Assembly (NCBI RefSeq): GCF_024362325.1
Contig: NZ_CP101497.1
Coordinates: 2,418,001-2,482,000, forward strand
Length of the DNA: 64,000 bases
Reading direction: 5' to 3'
Source: Microcella humidisoli
GTDB lineage: Bacteria; Actinomycetota; Actinomycetes; Actinomycetales; Microbacteriaceae
Part shown: positions 24,637 through 37,130 of the stretch, in pieces
Numbering within the stretch: the first letter of the stretch is position 1
Layout of the letters: each line of letters begins with the position of its first letter
Program-made: the position numbers and the translations under genes
The notes under the pieces: model-generated
The model's database searches: none
The model's input: only the letters and a program-made list of their open reading frames with translations
What the model was told of the DNA's origin: nothing

Positions 24637-25563
24637 TCAGCGTGCCGAGCCGGCGCGACCGGACGGTCGCGCTGCGCCGCTGGGCACTGTGAGCAAGTCT
24701 ACGACCTCCTGCGCCGCACGGCGCACATCGTCGTTGACGACGAGCTCGTCGAACTCGTCTTGCGCCGCGAGCTCGACCCGCGCGGTCTCGAGCCGACGCG
24801 CCTGCTCCTCGGCCGACTCGGTTCCCCGGCCCACGAGCCGACGCACGAGCTCCTCCCAACTGGGCGGTTGCAGGAACACCAGCAGCGCCTCGGGCATCGA
24901 GGCACGCACCTGACGGGCGCCCTGCAGATCGATCTCGAGCAACACGCTGCGCCCGGCCGCGAGAGCGGCCTCGACGGGAGGCCGCGGTGTGCCGTAGCGC
25001 GAGGCGTTGTGCACCGTCGCCCATTCGAGCAGGTCGCCGCGGTCGATGAGCGCGTCGAAGCCCGCGTCGTCGACGAAGTAGTAGTGCACGCCGTCGCGCT
25101 CGCCCGGTCGAGGCGCGCGCGTCGTGGCCGAGACGCTCAGCAGCACGTCGGGGTGGTGCTCGCGGATGTATCCGGCCACCGTGCCCTTGCCGACCGCCGT
25201 GGGGCCGGCGAGCACGACGAGGCGGCCGCGGCCCGCGACGCCCTCGCGCGCGCGCAGCCACGATCGCAGGCGGTCCCGCTGCAGGTGGCCGAGGCCGCCG
25301 AGCCGCTTGACGGGCGAGATCCGCAGCATCTCGAGTGCGTCATCGACGCGCTTCGGACCGAGCCCCCGCAACGTTCCCAGCAACTCGGCGACGCGCATCC
25401 CCGCCTCGGGGCCCTCCGGCGCCGCCCACGCCGCTTCCGCGACGTCGATCGCGGTGCGCTCCCCCGCGCGCACGGCCTCTTTGACGGCCGCTCGTGCCCG
25501 CCGGGCGGCCACGGCCGCACGCGACGCGGCGGCACGGTCGACCTCGGGCATGGGGGTGGTCAC
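24637..25563 (-). CDS. gmk: Fusion of mycobacterial-type integration host factor and guanylate kinase
   Basis: One continuous 308-residue frame. Residues about 9-105 resemble actinobacterial mIHF, a nucleoid DNA-binding protein. They show the basic helix [16 protein letters not shown], then [18 protein letters not shown] and the DNA-binding end [18 protein letters not shown]. From about residue 113 it is guanylate kinase, which phosphorylates GMP to GDP. That part has the P-loop GPTAVGKGT (120-128), [19 protein letters not shown] and [11 protein letters not shown]. The GTG start overlaps the pyrF stop (GTGA), and no other good start lies between the domains. In mycobacteria mihF and gmk are neighbouring separate genes, so this is a joining of the two. 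Confidence 0.93.
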   Translation of the reverse strand: MTTPMPEVDRAAASRAAVAARRARAAVKEAVRAGERTAIDVAEAAWAAPEGPEAGMRVAELLGTLRGLGPKRVDDALEMLRISPVKRLGGLGHLQRDRLRSWLRAREGVAGRGRLVVLAGPTAVGKGTVAGYIREHHPDVLLSVSATTRAPRPGERDGVHYYFVDDAGFDALIDRGDLLEWATVHNASRYGTPRPPVEAALAAGRSVLLEIDLQGARQVRASMPEALLVFLQPPSWEELVRRLVGRGTESAEEQARRLETARVELAAQDEFDELVVNDDVRRAAQEVVDLLTVPSGAARPSGRAGSAR

Positions 25564-26380
25564 GCGGCGAGCTCCGCCCGGTGGGCGTCGAGGGCCGCCG
25601 CGAGGCCGTCGGGTCCGGCCGAGAGCACGCTGCGGGTCACCGTCGGGATGACGGAGCCGGCGGCGACGCCGTAAACGCTCGCGAGGTCGCCCAGTCGTGA
25701 GCCCTGGTAGCCGAAGCCCGGGCCGAGCACGGGCGTGTGCTGCAGCAGCACGGGGTCGATGCCGCTCGCGGTAATGGGTTCGGTCGCGCCGATGACGACG
25801 CCGATCGACCCCCACCCGCGCGCCGACGCGTTGCGCACGGCCACGTCCCGGGCGAGCTGCCCGGCAACGGACCGGCCGCTGCCGCTCACCGACTGCTGAA
25901 CCCCGCGCCCTTCGGGGTTGGAGGTCGCCGTGAGCACGAAGACGCCCTTCCCGTGCTGATGTGCGAGGTCGATGACGGGGTCGAGCGACCCCAGGCCCTG
26001 ATAGGCGACGGCGGTCATCGCGTCGGACTCGAGCGGCGATCCGGGCGCGAGCCACGCCTCGCCGTAGGCGGCCGCCGTCGAGCCGATGTCGCCGCGCTTG
26101 ACATCGGCGATCACGAGGAACCCCGCGTCGCGCGCGGTGCGAATGACCTCCTCGAGCACGGCGTAGCCCGCCGCGCCAAAGCGCTCGAAGAATGCGGCCT
26201 GCGGTTTGACGATCCCGACCCGGCCGTGCGCCGCGTCGATCGCGGTCATCGCGAGCGAGCGCGCACCCTGAGCGTCGTCGGCGAGGCCCCACTGCTCGAG
26301 CAGCGAGGCGTGCGGGTCGAGCCCCAAGCACAACCGACCGTGAGCATCCACGACCGATTGCAACCGCTCGCCGAAGGGCA

Positions 26381-26384
<4 letters not shown>
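25560..26384 (-). CDS. pyrF: Orotidine-5'-phosphate decarboxylase (actinobacterial type)
   Basis: The last step of UMP synthesis: decarboxylation of OMP. The 274-residue protein is the longer class found in actinobacteria, with [26 protein letters not shown] and the catalytic [18 protein letters not shown] (Lys and Asp). Two ATG codons lie in tandem, and the first overlaps the carB stop (ATGA). It sits between carB and the mIHF-Gmk gene. Confidence 0.95.
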
Positions 26385-29664
<3,280 letters not shown>

Positions 29665-29665
<1 letters not shown>

Positions 29666-30813
29666 CAGTTGCTGGCCTTCGGGGTCGAGGTGTGGGCCAC
29701 GACGAGCTCGCGGAACCGGTCGAACAGATACGTGGAGTCGTGCGGGCCGGCCGCCGCCTCGGGGTGGTACTGCACCGAGAAGGCGGGGATGTCGAGCGCG
29801 CGGAGGCCCTCGACGACCTGGTCGTTGAGCCCGATGTGGCTCACCTCGACGCGACCGAAGCCCGCCGGGCTGACCACCACCCCCTCGAGCGGGGCATCCA
29901 CCGCGAAGCCGTGGTTGTGGGCGGTGATCTCAATGCGGCCGGTCGCCTTGTCGAGCACGGGCTGGTTGATGCCGCGGTGCCCGTAGGGCAGCTTGTAGGT
30001 GCCGAAGCCGAGCGCGCGGCCGAGCAGCTGGTTGCCGAAGCAGATGCCGAAGAAGGGCAGGCCCTCGCGCAGCACTCCCTGCAGCAGTTCGACGTGGGCG
30101 GCGCTCGCCGCGGGGTCGCCGGGGCCGTTCGAGTAGAAGACGGCGACCGGCTCGATCGCCCGCAGCTCGTCGAGCGTCACCGACTGCGGCAGTACGTGCA
30201 CCTCGAAGCCGCGCTGAGCCAGCTGGCGCAGCGTCGACTCCTTCACGCCGAGGTCGAGCACAGCCAGGCGGCCGATCGACGGCCCGTCGGCGGGGATGAC
30301 GGTGGCCGACTCGACCGAGACCTCGGCCGACAGGTTGCGGCCCGTCATCTCGGCCGACGACCGCACGATCGCGAGCTGCTCGTCGTCGCTCAGGGCGGCG
30401 TCGACGCCCGAGAAGATGCCGGCGCGCATCGCCCCGCTCTCGCGGATGCGGCGCGTGAGCGCGCGCGTGTCGATGCCGCTGATGCCGACGATGCTCTGGC
30501 CCTCGAGGTCGTCGTCGAGGCTGCGCGTCGCGCGGTGGTTCGAGACGCGGCGGGCGGGGTCGCGCACGACGAACCCCTCGACCCAGATGCGCCGCGACTC
30601 GGGGTCGTCGTCGTTCATGCCGGTGTTGCCGATGTGCGGCGCCGTCATGACGACGATCTGGCCCGCGTAGCTCGGGTCGGTGAGCGTCTCTTGGTAGCCG
30701 CTCATGCCGGTGGCGAAGACCGCCTCCCCGACGGTGCGACCCTCGGCGCCGTAGCGGCGGCCGACGTAACGGGTGCCGTCTTCGAGCACGAGCACGGCCG
30801 GGGAACTGGTCAC
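29665..30813 (-). CDS. carA: Carbamoyl-phosphate synthase small subunit
   Basis: The glutaminase subunit that supplies ammonia to CarB. The 382-residue protein has an N-terminal domain ([20 protein letters not shown]). The class I amidotransferase domain has the catalytic cysteine in [22 protein letters not shown], and [11 protein letters not shown] with His and Glu. The GTG start overlaps the stop of the upstream membrane-protein gene (GTGA). Confidence 0.97.
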
Positions 30814-31331
30814 GATGCGATTCCTTCTGCGGGGTCGGTGGCGGGAGCGGGAGTCAGTGCCTGCAGGGCGGCGACAAGGGCGGCCGCGTCGGCCGCCTCG
30901 GGGATGCGCAAGTAGCTGTCGACGGGGGTCGCGCCGAGCATCCACCCGATGAGCACGAGGCCGTCTCGCTCGACGACGCGGTCGATCGCCCAGGTGGCGC
31001 GACCGGCCCCGCGCAGCGCGGCGGGCTCGATGAGGATCGCCTGCTGACCGCGCACGGTCAGCACGAGGCCCTCGGGATGCACGCTCGCGGTCGCCCGCGC
31101 GCGGAACCCGAGCCCGTGCACCGCGACGCGCTCCAGGGGCTCGTCGGCGGCCGTCGTCGCGACGTACCAGCCGTCGGCGACGATGGATGCGGGCGCGAGT
31201 GTCGCGGGAGCGGGCGTCGGGCGCGGCAGCCCGGCCTGGCGACGCATGCGGGCGCGCCAGCCGAGCAGCATGAGCACGAAGACGCCGAGGATGACGGCGG
31301 CGATGATGAGCGTGGGCAGCAGCCTATCCAC
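30810..31331 (-). CDS. Membrane-anchored protein of the pyr operon, function unknown
   Basis: A 173-residue protein with one N-terminal membrane helix ([20 protein letters not shown], residues about 6-25), a basic stretch, and a beta-rich domain of about 110 residues. The same place between pyrC and carA holds a short membrane protein in mycobacteria and other actinobacteria (Rv1382-like; a PH-like fold is sometimes assigned). The GTG start overlaps pyrC by 8 bases, with AGGAGGTCGCCC just upstream. A role in pyrimidine synthesis is possible but rests only on conserved position. Confidence 0.75.
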   Translation of the reverse strand: MDRLLPTLIIAAVILGVFVLMLLGWRARMRRQAGLPRPTPAPATLAPASIVADGWYVATTAADEPLERVAVHGLGFRARATASVHPEGLVLTVRGQQAILIEPAALRGAGRATWAIDRVVERDGLVLIGWMLGATPVDSYLRIPEAADAAALVAALQALTPAPATDPAEGIAS

Positions 31332-32655
31332 GGGCGACCTCCTGGTGAGCGGCCGCGACGGCCTCGGGTTCGACGAGGGCTCCGTCGTCGACGGTCAGCA
31401 CGCCGCGGTGCACCGTGTGCACGACGCGGCCGGGAAGCTGCCGCCCGGTGTACGGGGTATTGGTGCTGCGGCCCCGCAGGTCGGCCGTGCTCCACTCGCG
31501 CGCGTGCGACGGGTCCAGGAGGGTGATGTTGGCGGGCGAGCCGATCTCGAGCGGATGCGCGTAGCCCTCGAGCCGCCCGATGCGTGCCGGCGCGCTCGAG
31601 AGCACGCGGGCGACATCGGCCCAGCTGAGCATCCCCGTATCGACGACGGCCTGCTGCACCACGCTGAGCGCCGACTCGAGGCCGACCATGCCGAAGGCCG
31701 CCTCGGCCCACGTGCACTCCTTTGCCTCGACGGGGTGCGGGGCGTGGTCGGTCGCGACGATGTCGATCGTGCCGTCGGCGAGAGCGGCGCGCAGGGCGAG
31801 CACATCCTCGTCGCGGCGCAGCGGCGGGTTGACCTTGAAGCGCGCGTCGTATCCGCGCGCGAGATCCTCGGTCAGCAGCAGGTGGTGGGGAGTGACCTCG
31901 GCCGTCACGGCGATGCCGCGGGCCTTCGCCCAGCGCACGACGTCGACCGAGCCGGCGGTGGAGAGATGGCACACGTGCAGGCGCGCGCCGACGTGCTCGG
32001 CGAGCAACACATCGCGGGCGATGATCGACTCCTCGGCCACGGCGGGCCAGCCGGCGAGGCCGAGCTCGCCCGACAGCACGCCCTCGTTCATCTGGGCGCC
32101 CGCCGTCAGTCGGGGCTCTTGCGCGTGCTGGGCGACGACGCCGTCGAACGTCGCGACGTACTCGAGCGCGCGGCGCATGAGCAAGGGGTCATGCACGCAC
32201 ATCCCGTCGTCGCTGAACACGCGCACGCGCGCCTCCGACCGCGCCATGGCGCCGATCTCAGCGAGCTGCTCGCCTGCGAGACCGACCGTCACCGCTCCGA
32301 CGGGCCGCACGTCGGCGTAACCGTGGCGCTGCCCGAGCCGCTGCACCTGCTCGACGACGCCCGCGGTGTCGGCGACGGGCGAGGTATTGGCCATCGCGTG
32401 CACGGCCGTGAAGCCGCCCGCGGCGGCCGCGCGCGTGCCGGTGAGCACCGTCTCGCTCGCTTCTCCCCCGGGCTCGCGCAGGTGCGTGTGCAGGTCGACG
32501 AGTCCGGGGAGGGCGACGAGCCCTCGGGCGTCGATCACGTGCTCGTCCGACTCGGGCGAGAGCGATCCGCGAGCGGCGATGAGTCCGTCGCGCACACGGA
32601 GGTCTTCTGCGTGCGCGCCGAGCATCGCGGCACCCCGAATGAGGAGGCCGGTCAT
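31324..32655 (-). CDS. pyrC: Dihydroorotase
   Basis: Cyclises carbamoyl aspartate to dihydroorotate. The 443-residue amidohydrolase has the metal-binding [10 protein letters not shown], a central [20 protein letters not shown], and [12 protein letters not shown] with the catalytic aspartate. Length and motifs match the class I enzymes of gram-positive bacteria. It overlaps pyrB by four bases (ATGA) and the following membrane-protein gene by eight. Confidence 0.97.
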   Translation of the reverse strand: MTGLLIRGAAMLGAHAEDLRVRDGLIAARGSLSPESDEHVIDARGLVALPGLVDLHTHLREPGGEASETVLTGTRAAAAGGFTAVHAMANTSPVADTAGVVEQVQRLGQRHGYADVRPVGAVTVGLAGEQLAEIGAMARSEARVRVFSDDGMCVHDPLLMRRALEYVATFDGVVAQHAQEPRLTAGAQMNEGVLSGELGLAGWPAVAEESIIARDVLLAEHVGARLHVCHLSTAGSVDVVRWAKARGIAVTAEVTPHHLLLTEDLARGYDARFKVNPPLRRDEDVLALRAALADGTIDIVATDHAPHPVEAKECTWAEAAFGMVGLESALSVVQQAVVDTGMLSWADVARVLSSAPARIGRLEGYAHPLEIGSPANITLLDPSHAREWSTADLRGRSTNTPYTGRQLPGRVVHTVHRGVLTVDDGALVEPEAVAAAHQEVARG

Positions 32656-33623
32656 CCCTCGCCCCCCGTCGGCTCGGCGGTGCCGGTGGAGCCGGCGACG
32701 AGCAGGTAGAGCACGGCCATGCGGATCGACACCCCGTTCGTGACTTGAGCGAGCACCGTCGACCTCTCGGAGTCGGCAGCGGCGGACGAGATCTCCAGTC
32801 CCCGATTCATCGGGCCGGGGTGCATGACCATCGTATCGGGGCCGAGGAGTGCGAGCCGCTCAGCGGTGAGTCCCCAGACGCGCGCGTACTCGCGGGCGGA
32901 GGGGAAGTACGCGTCGCGCATGCGCTCGCTCTGGATGCGCAGCATCATGACCGCGTCGGGAGCGCTCGCGAGCGCGTCGTCGAGGTGCTCGTGCACCGTG
33001 ACGGGCCACTGCGCGACGCCGTGCGGCTGCAGGGTCCGCGGGGCGACGAGGTGCACGTCGGCGCCGAGCGTCGTGAGCAGCCAGACGTTCGAGCGGGCGA
33101 CGCGCGAGTGCAGGATGTCCCCGACGATCGCGACGCGCAGGCCCGCAAGATCGCGCCCGCGGGCCTCAGCCCCGAACCGTCGGGCACGGATTGTGTAGGC
33201 GTCGAGCAGCGCCTGGGTCGGGTGCTCGTGCGTGCCATCGCCGGCGTTGATGATGGCGGCGTCGATCCAGCCGGCGTGGGCGAGCTGATGCGCGGCACCG
33301 GAGTCGTGGTGCCGCACGACGATCGCATCGGCACCCATCGCCGCGAGCGTCTGGGCGGTGTCCTTCAGGCTCTCGCCCTTCGAGACGCTCGAACCCTTCG
33401 CGCTGAAGGTGATGACGTCGGCGCTCAAGCGCTTGGCAGCCGACTCGAACGAGAGGCGCGTGCGCGTCGAGTCTTCGAAGAACAGGTTGACGACCGTCTT
33501 GCCGCGCAGCGGCGGAAGCTTGCGCACCTCCCGGTCGGCGGTCTGCGCCATGTCCTCCGCGACATCGAGGATGCGGATGGCGGTCTCACGATCGAGGTCA
33601 CGCGTGCTCAGCAGATGCTTCAT
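32652..33623 (-). CDS. pyrB: Aspartate carbamoyltransferase catalytic chain
   Basis: Joins carbamoyl phosphate and aspartate, the committed pyrimidine step. The 323 residues contain the carbamoyl-phosphate site [32 protein letters not shown] and [12 protein letters not shown]. No regulatory chain gene (pyrI) is present, so control probably acts through PyrR. It overlaps pyrR and pyrC by four bases each. Confidence 0.97.
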   Translation of the reverse strand: MKHLLSTRDLDRETAIRILDVAEDMAQTADREVRKLPPLRGKTVVNLFFEDSTRTRLSFESAAKRLSADVITFSAKGSSVSKGESLKDTAQTLAAMGADAIVVRHHDSGAAHQLAHAGWIDAAIINAGDGTHEHPTQALLDAYTIRARRFGAEARGRDLAGLRVAIVGDILHSRVARSNVWLLTTLGADVHLVAPRTLQPHGVAQWPVTVHEHLDDALASAPDAVMMLRIQSERMRDAYFPSAREYARVWGLTAERLALLGPDTMVMHPGPMNRGLEISSAAADSERSTVLAQVTNGVSIRMAVLYLLVAGSTGTAEPTGGEG

Positions 33624-34150
33624 GGCTTGATCGTCACCTCATCGACCCCGTCGATCTCGACGAGGTGCACCGAGACCCGCTCGCTCGTGGCCGACGGCAG
33701 GTTCTTGCCGACGAAATCGGCGCGGATGGGCAGCTCGCGGTGCCCGCGATCGACGAGCACCGCGAGGCGCACGACGCGGGGCCGCCCGTGGTCGACCAGC
33801 GCGTCGAGCGCGGCGCGGATAGTGCGGCCCGAGTACAGCACGTCGTCGACGAGGACGACGATCGCGTCGTCGATGCCGTCGGCGGGAATGCGCGTCGGCG
33901 CGGGAGTGCGCGTCGGAGTGCGGGCAAGGTCGTCGCGGTAGAGCGTGATGTCGAGTGCTCCGGCGGTCGAGACGCCCGGCTCGATCTCCTCAACGATGCG
34001 CTGAATGCGGTCGGCGAGCGTGGCCCCGCGGGTCGGGATGCCGAGGAACACGAGGCGGCCGTCGCCGCGCCGGCTCTCGAGAACCTCGTGGGCGATGCGG
34101 CGCAGAGCGCGCGTGATGTCAGCGTCGTGCAGCACGGTGCGTGCGACCAC
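33620..34150 (-). CDS. pyrR: Pyrimidine operon regulator PyrR
   Basis: An RNA-binding protein that represses the pyr operon when UMP/UTP is high; many homologues also have uracil phosphoribosyltransferase activity. The 176-residue protein has the PRPP loop [18 protein letters not shown] and [12 protein letters not shown]. The GTG start lies five bases after AGGAGG. That Shine-Dalgarno sequence is part of a hairpin with a PyrR-type loop (34154-34195), so PyrR likely controls its own translation and, through coupling, the genes that follow. Confidence 0.96.
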   Translation of the reverse strand: MVARTVLHDADITRALRRIAHEVLESRRGDGRLVFLGIPTRGATLADRIQRIVEEIEPGVSTAGALDITLYRDDLARTPTRTPAPTRIPADGIDDAIVVLVDDVLYSGRTIRAALDALVDHGRPRVVRLAVLVDRGHRELPIRADFVGKNLPSATSERVSVHLVEIDGVDEVTIKP

Positions 34151-34153
34151 TCT

Positions 34154-34195
34154 GACCTCCTTTCCCGCCTCACAGGACGGTGGTTAAAGGACGTC
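34154..34195 (-). promoter_or_regulatory. PyrR-binding hairpin covering the pyrR Shine-Dalgarno sequence
   Basis: Reading the minus strand, CCGTC and GGCGG (34176-34180 and 34165-34169) form a 5-pair stem around the six-base loop CTGTGA. The segment GTCCTGTGAGGC matches the known PyrR loop consensus (UCCNGNGAGGY). Below an uneven bulge (AACCA opposite G), GACGTCCTTT (34186-34195) pairs with AAAGGAGGTC (34154-34163) at nine of ten positions. That lower arm contains the ribosome binding site. Established: mycobacterial PyrR represses translation at the leader. Inferred: the same mechanism acts here. Confidence 0.8.
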
Positions 34196-34205
34196 GAACG
34201 CGCTC

Positions 34206-34211
34206 AGTCTA
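34206..34211 (-). promoter_or_regulatory. Candidate -10 element of the pyr operon
   Basis: TAGACT on the minus strand lies about 60 bases upstream of the pyrR start, just beyond the end of the ABC permease gene. A start about seven bases downstream would begin the transcript right before the PyrR hairpin. No convincing -35 element is visible 17 bases upstream, so this is tentative. Confidence 0.35.
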
Positions 34212-34217
34212 GCCCGA

Positions 34218-35108
34218 TCAGCCCCAGCGCTTGAGCAGGGCGCGCTCTCCGATGCCGACGATCGCGTCGGTGGTCTTGCCCAGGACGCCGAGCAGGATGA
34301 TCGCGAGGAACAGGCGGTCGATCCGCCCGTTGTTCTGCGAGTCGATGAGCAGGAACCCGAGCCCCATCGACGAGCCCGCAAGCTCGGCCGCCACGAGGAA
34401 CAGCCATGACTGCACGAGCGCGAGCCGCAGGCCCGAGACGACCGAGGGCACGACGGCCGGAAGCTGCACGGCGGTCAGCAGCCGAAACCGCGTGAGTCCG
34501 AAGGCGCGACCCGCCTCGACGAGGTGGGGATCAACGTGTCGCAGGGCTCCCGCCACGGTCGTGAACACCGGGAAGGCGGCTCCGATCGCGATGAGGGTGA
34601 TCTTCGGAGGCTCGAAGATGCCCATGAGGATGACGAGCAGCGGCAACCAGGCGAGTGAGGGCACCGCGCGCAACGCGCCGAGCGTCGGGTTGAGCAGCTT
34701 CGAGGCGAGCGGCGACAGGCCGACGAGCGCGCCGATCGCGAGTCCGATTGATGCGCCGATCGCGAAGCCGATCAGCACGCGCTGCAGCGAGATCAGGATG
34801 TATGTGCCGAGCAGCCCGGACTCGGCGAGCTCGACACCCGCCAGCACCACTTGAGGCGGCGAGGGCAGCAGGTAGTCGGGCACGCTCGGCGACTCGGCCG
34901 CGATCCACCAGGTCGCGAGGATCAGAACGGGGACGACGAGCCCGAGCAGAACGGTTCCGATCGTCGCCCGCGACCGCGAGCTCTCGGAGATCGCGGTTCC
35001 CGCGGCGGAGTAGCCGAAGCTGCTCACGAACTGGAAGAGCGACGCCGAACGGCGCCCCTCGGTGGAGGGGCGCCGGACGGGAACGCCGCCGCGTTCGTCG
35101 AAGCTCAT
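34218..35108 (-). CDS. ABC transporter permease, sulfonate/taurine/nitrate type
   Basis: The membrane channel of an importer in the SsuC/TauC family. The 296-residue protein has a cytosolic N-terminus of about 50 residues, then about six membrane helices. The coupling motif is EAGRAFGLTRFRLLTAVQLP (EAA loop). The start at MSFDERGG lies two bases after the stop of the binding-protein gene. The partner genes upstream encode the lipoprotein and ATPase. The substrate cannot be read from the sequence. Confidence 0.88.
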   Translation of the reverse strand: MSFDERGGVPVRRPSTEGRRSASLFQFVSSFGYSAAGTAISESSRSRATIGTVLLGLVVPVLILATWWIAAESPSVPDYLLPSPPQVVLAGVELAESGLLGTYILISLQRVLIGFAIGASIGLAIGALVGLSPLASKLLNPTLGALRAVPSLAWLPLLVILMGIFEPPKITLIAIGAAFPVFTTVAGALRHVDPHLVEAGRAFGLTRFRLLTAVQLPAVVPSVVSGLRLALVQSWLFLVAAELAGSSMGLGFLLIDSQNNGRIDRLFLAIILLGVLGKTTDAIVGIGERALLKRWG

Positions 35109-35110
35109 GC

Positions 35111-36139
35111 TTAGCCGATCGCATCCGGATCGGCGGCCACGGCGAAGGTGTCGTTGAACAGGGCGTCGAGCGCGTCGTCGATGAGCTGCTGGTTCGGTAC
35201 ATCGCCGCTCTCGACGAAGATCGGGCCGATGATCGCGAGCACATCGCGCTGCGTCTGACCGGGCACGTTGTCGATGTCGATGACCGTGCGGGCGATCGTC
35301 GCCTCGGCGATCGCGATATCGATGCCCGCGACCTCGGCGAGGATCGCCGCGGTCTCCTCCGGGTTCTCGAGCGCCCACGCGCGCGCCTTCTCGTAGGCGT
35401 TGACGACGAGCTGCGCGAGGTCGGGGTTCGCGGCGATGAACTCCTCCGTCGCGTTGAGGAAGCCGTAGGAGTTGAAGTCGACGTTGTCGTAGATGATCTC
35501 GGCGGCGCCGTTGTAGACCGACGTCGAGAGGAGCGGGTCGAGCCCCGACCACGCGTCGACCGCCCCGGTCTCGAGCGCGGTCTTGCCATCGGCGTGCTGC
35601 AGGTTCTGCAGGCTGATGTCGGAGAGCGAGAGCCCCGCCTCGGCCAGCGCCTGCAGCAGGAAGAAGTACGGGTCGGTGCCCTTCGTCGCGGCGACCGTGC
35701 GCCCCACGAGGTCGGCGACCTCGGTGATGTCACTGCCGGTCGGCACGGCGATCGCCGCCCAATTCGGCTGCGTGTAGATGCTGATCGCCTGAATGGGGCT
35801 TCCGTTCGACCGCGCGAGCAGCGCGGCGGAGCCCGCCGTCGAGCCCACGTCGATGGCGCCGGCGCGCAGGGCCTCGTTGGCCTTGTTCGAGCCGGCCGAC
35901 TGCACCCACTCGACCGTCACGTCATCGCCGAGCTCGGCTTCGAGCCACCCCTGGTCCTTGATGATGAGGCTCAAGGGGTTGTACGTCGCGAAGTCGAGGG
36001 TCAGCGTCGTGTCCGACCACTCCGAACCCTCGGCGGGTGTGCCGGTCGAGGCGCCCTCACCGGCGACGCAGCCGGTCATGGCCATGGCGGACACGGCGAC
36101 GGTCGCGGTCAGCAGGGTCAGACGGGTGCGGGTGCTCAT
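35111..36139 (-). CDS. ABC transporter substrate-binding lipoprotein (SsuA/NMT1-like)
   Basis: The extracellular binding protein of the importer. The 342-residue protein has a signal peptide (RTRLTLLTATVAVSAMAMTG) ending in a lipobox with the acylated Cys24 (MTGC). A Ser/Thr/Gly-rich linker follows, then a periplasmic-binding fold of the NMT1/OMEM_like group with TYNPLSLIIKDQGWLEAEL and NEALRAGAIDVGSTAGSAAL. Such proteins bind sulfonates, taurine, nitrate or thiamine-precursor-like molecules. No cys/ssu or tau enzyme genes lie nearby to decide. The lipid would be added by the lgt product in this window. Confidence 0.87.
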   Translation of the reverse strand: MSTRTRLTLLTATVAVSAMAMTGCVAGEGASTGTPAEGSEWSDTTLTLDFATYNPLSLIIKDQGWLEAELGDDVTVEWVQSAGSNKANEALRAGAIDVGSTAGSAALLARSNGSPIQAISIYTQPNWAAIAVPTGSDITEVADLVGRTVAATKGTDPYFFLLQALAEAGLSLSDISLQNLQHADGKTALETGAVDAWSGLDPLLSTSVYNGAAEIIYDNVDFNSYGFLNATEEFIAANPDLAQLVVNAYEKARAWALENPEETAAILAEVAGIDIAIAEATIARTVIDIDNVPGQTQRDVLAIIGPIFVESGDVPNQQLIDDALDALFNDTFAVAADPDAIG

Positions 36140-36211
36140 GATGGCCTTTCGGTGATCGGTCGGATGACCGGGTGGTGGGGTGGAGGTGCGGGTGGTGCGG
36201 TCGAGGGGCGG

Positions 36212-37027
36212 CTAGCCGCCGTGATGGCTCGGCACGCCGAGCGCATCGAGGAGCTTCGCCCGGAGGCGCGTGAGCACGACCGACGCGCGGTCGCGCGGTC
36301 GCGCACCCGGCACGTCGAGGATCATGCTGATCGTGGCGCCGGGCCGGTCGTGGCGGGTCCCGAGCAGCACGACCCGATCGGCGAGGGCCAGGGCCTCGTC
36401 GACATCGTGCGTGACGAGCACGATCGTCGCCGGCTCGGCCCGGTGGATGTCGACGAGCAGATCCTGCATCGTCAACCGGGTCAGAGCATCCAGCGCCCCG
36501 AAGGGCTCGTCGAGCAGCAGGACGCCCGGACCGCGCGCGAGAGCCCGGGCGAGCGAAACGCGCTGGGCCATGCCGCCCGAGATCTCCCGCGGCTTCAGGC
36601 TCGCCGCGTGGCTCAGCTGCACGAGTTCGAGCAGTTCGGCGACACGCGCGGCCCCCTGAGGGCGGTCGACGCCGCGCGGCAGGCCGAGCTCGACGTTGCG
36701 CGCCACCGTGCGCCAGGGCAGCAGGCGCGGCTCTTGGAAGGCGACAGCCGACCGCTGGTCGGCGGGCGTCACGGGAGTGCGATCGATCGTCAGCGTGCCG
36801 GCGGTCGGACGGTCGAGCCCGCTGATCTGGCGCAGCAGGGTCGACTTGCCGCAGCCCGAGGGGCCGAGCAGGGCGACGATCTCGCCCGGGGCGATCTCCA
36901 GCTGCACGTCACGCAGCACCGTGCGAGCCTCGCCACCGCGTGCCGCGGGGAAGGTGCGGCCGATGCCGCGCAGCGAGACCGGCAGAGCCGGGGATGCTGC
37001 GACGGACGTGCGCGAGGGGGACGACAT
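36212..37027 (-). CDS. ABC transporter ATP-binding protein (SsuB/TauB-like)
   Basis: The ATPase driving the importer. The 271-residue protein has Walker A GPSGCGKST, a Q-loop (VAFQEPRLLPWRTV), the signature ISGGMAQRVSLARALARG, Walker B VLLLDEPFGALDA and the H-loop VTHDVDEAL. The LLPW segment after the Q-loop is typical of the SsuB/TauB/NrtD group. The start was set at MSSPSRTS; an in-frame start 12 codons earlier is less likely. It is the first gene of the transporter operon (ATPase, lipoprotein, permease). Confidence 0.9.
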   Translation of the reverse strand: MSSPSRTSVAASPALPVSLRGIGRTFPAARGGEARTVLRDVQLEIAPGEIVALLGPSGCGKSTLLRQISGLDRPTAGTLTIDRTPVTPADQRSAVAFQEPRLLPWRTVARNVELGLPRGVDRPQGAARVAELLELVQLSHAASLKPREISGGMAQRVSLARALARGPGVLLLDEPFGALDALTRLTMQDLLVDIHRAEPATIVLVTHDVDEALALADRVVLLGTRHDRPGATISMILDVPGARPRDRASVVLTRLRAKLLDALGVPSHHGG

Positions 37028-37100
37028 GACGCCACCGTACGAGCGGTGTTCGCGCCGCGGCAAACCGGCTCGACACGCGACGACACGGAGTGCAACACAA

Positions 37101-37124
37101 CGTCACACAGGCGTCACAGACGCC
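37101..37124. promoter_or_regulatory. Direct repeats and hairpin upstream of the ABC transporter operon
   Basis: CGTCACA occurs twice 11 bases apart (37101-37107 and 37112-37118). The second copy lies in a perfect inverted repeat, GGCGTC and GACGCC around ACA (37110-37124). It falls between the nusB stop and the transporter ATPase gene. It could be an operator for the transporter, a weak nusB terminator, or both. Confidence 0.4.
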
Positions 37125-37130
37125 CCCGGC

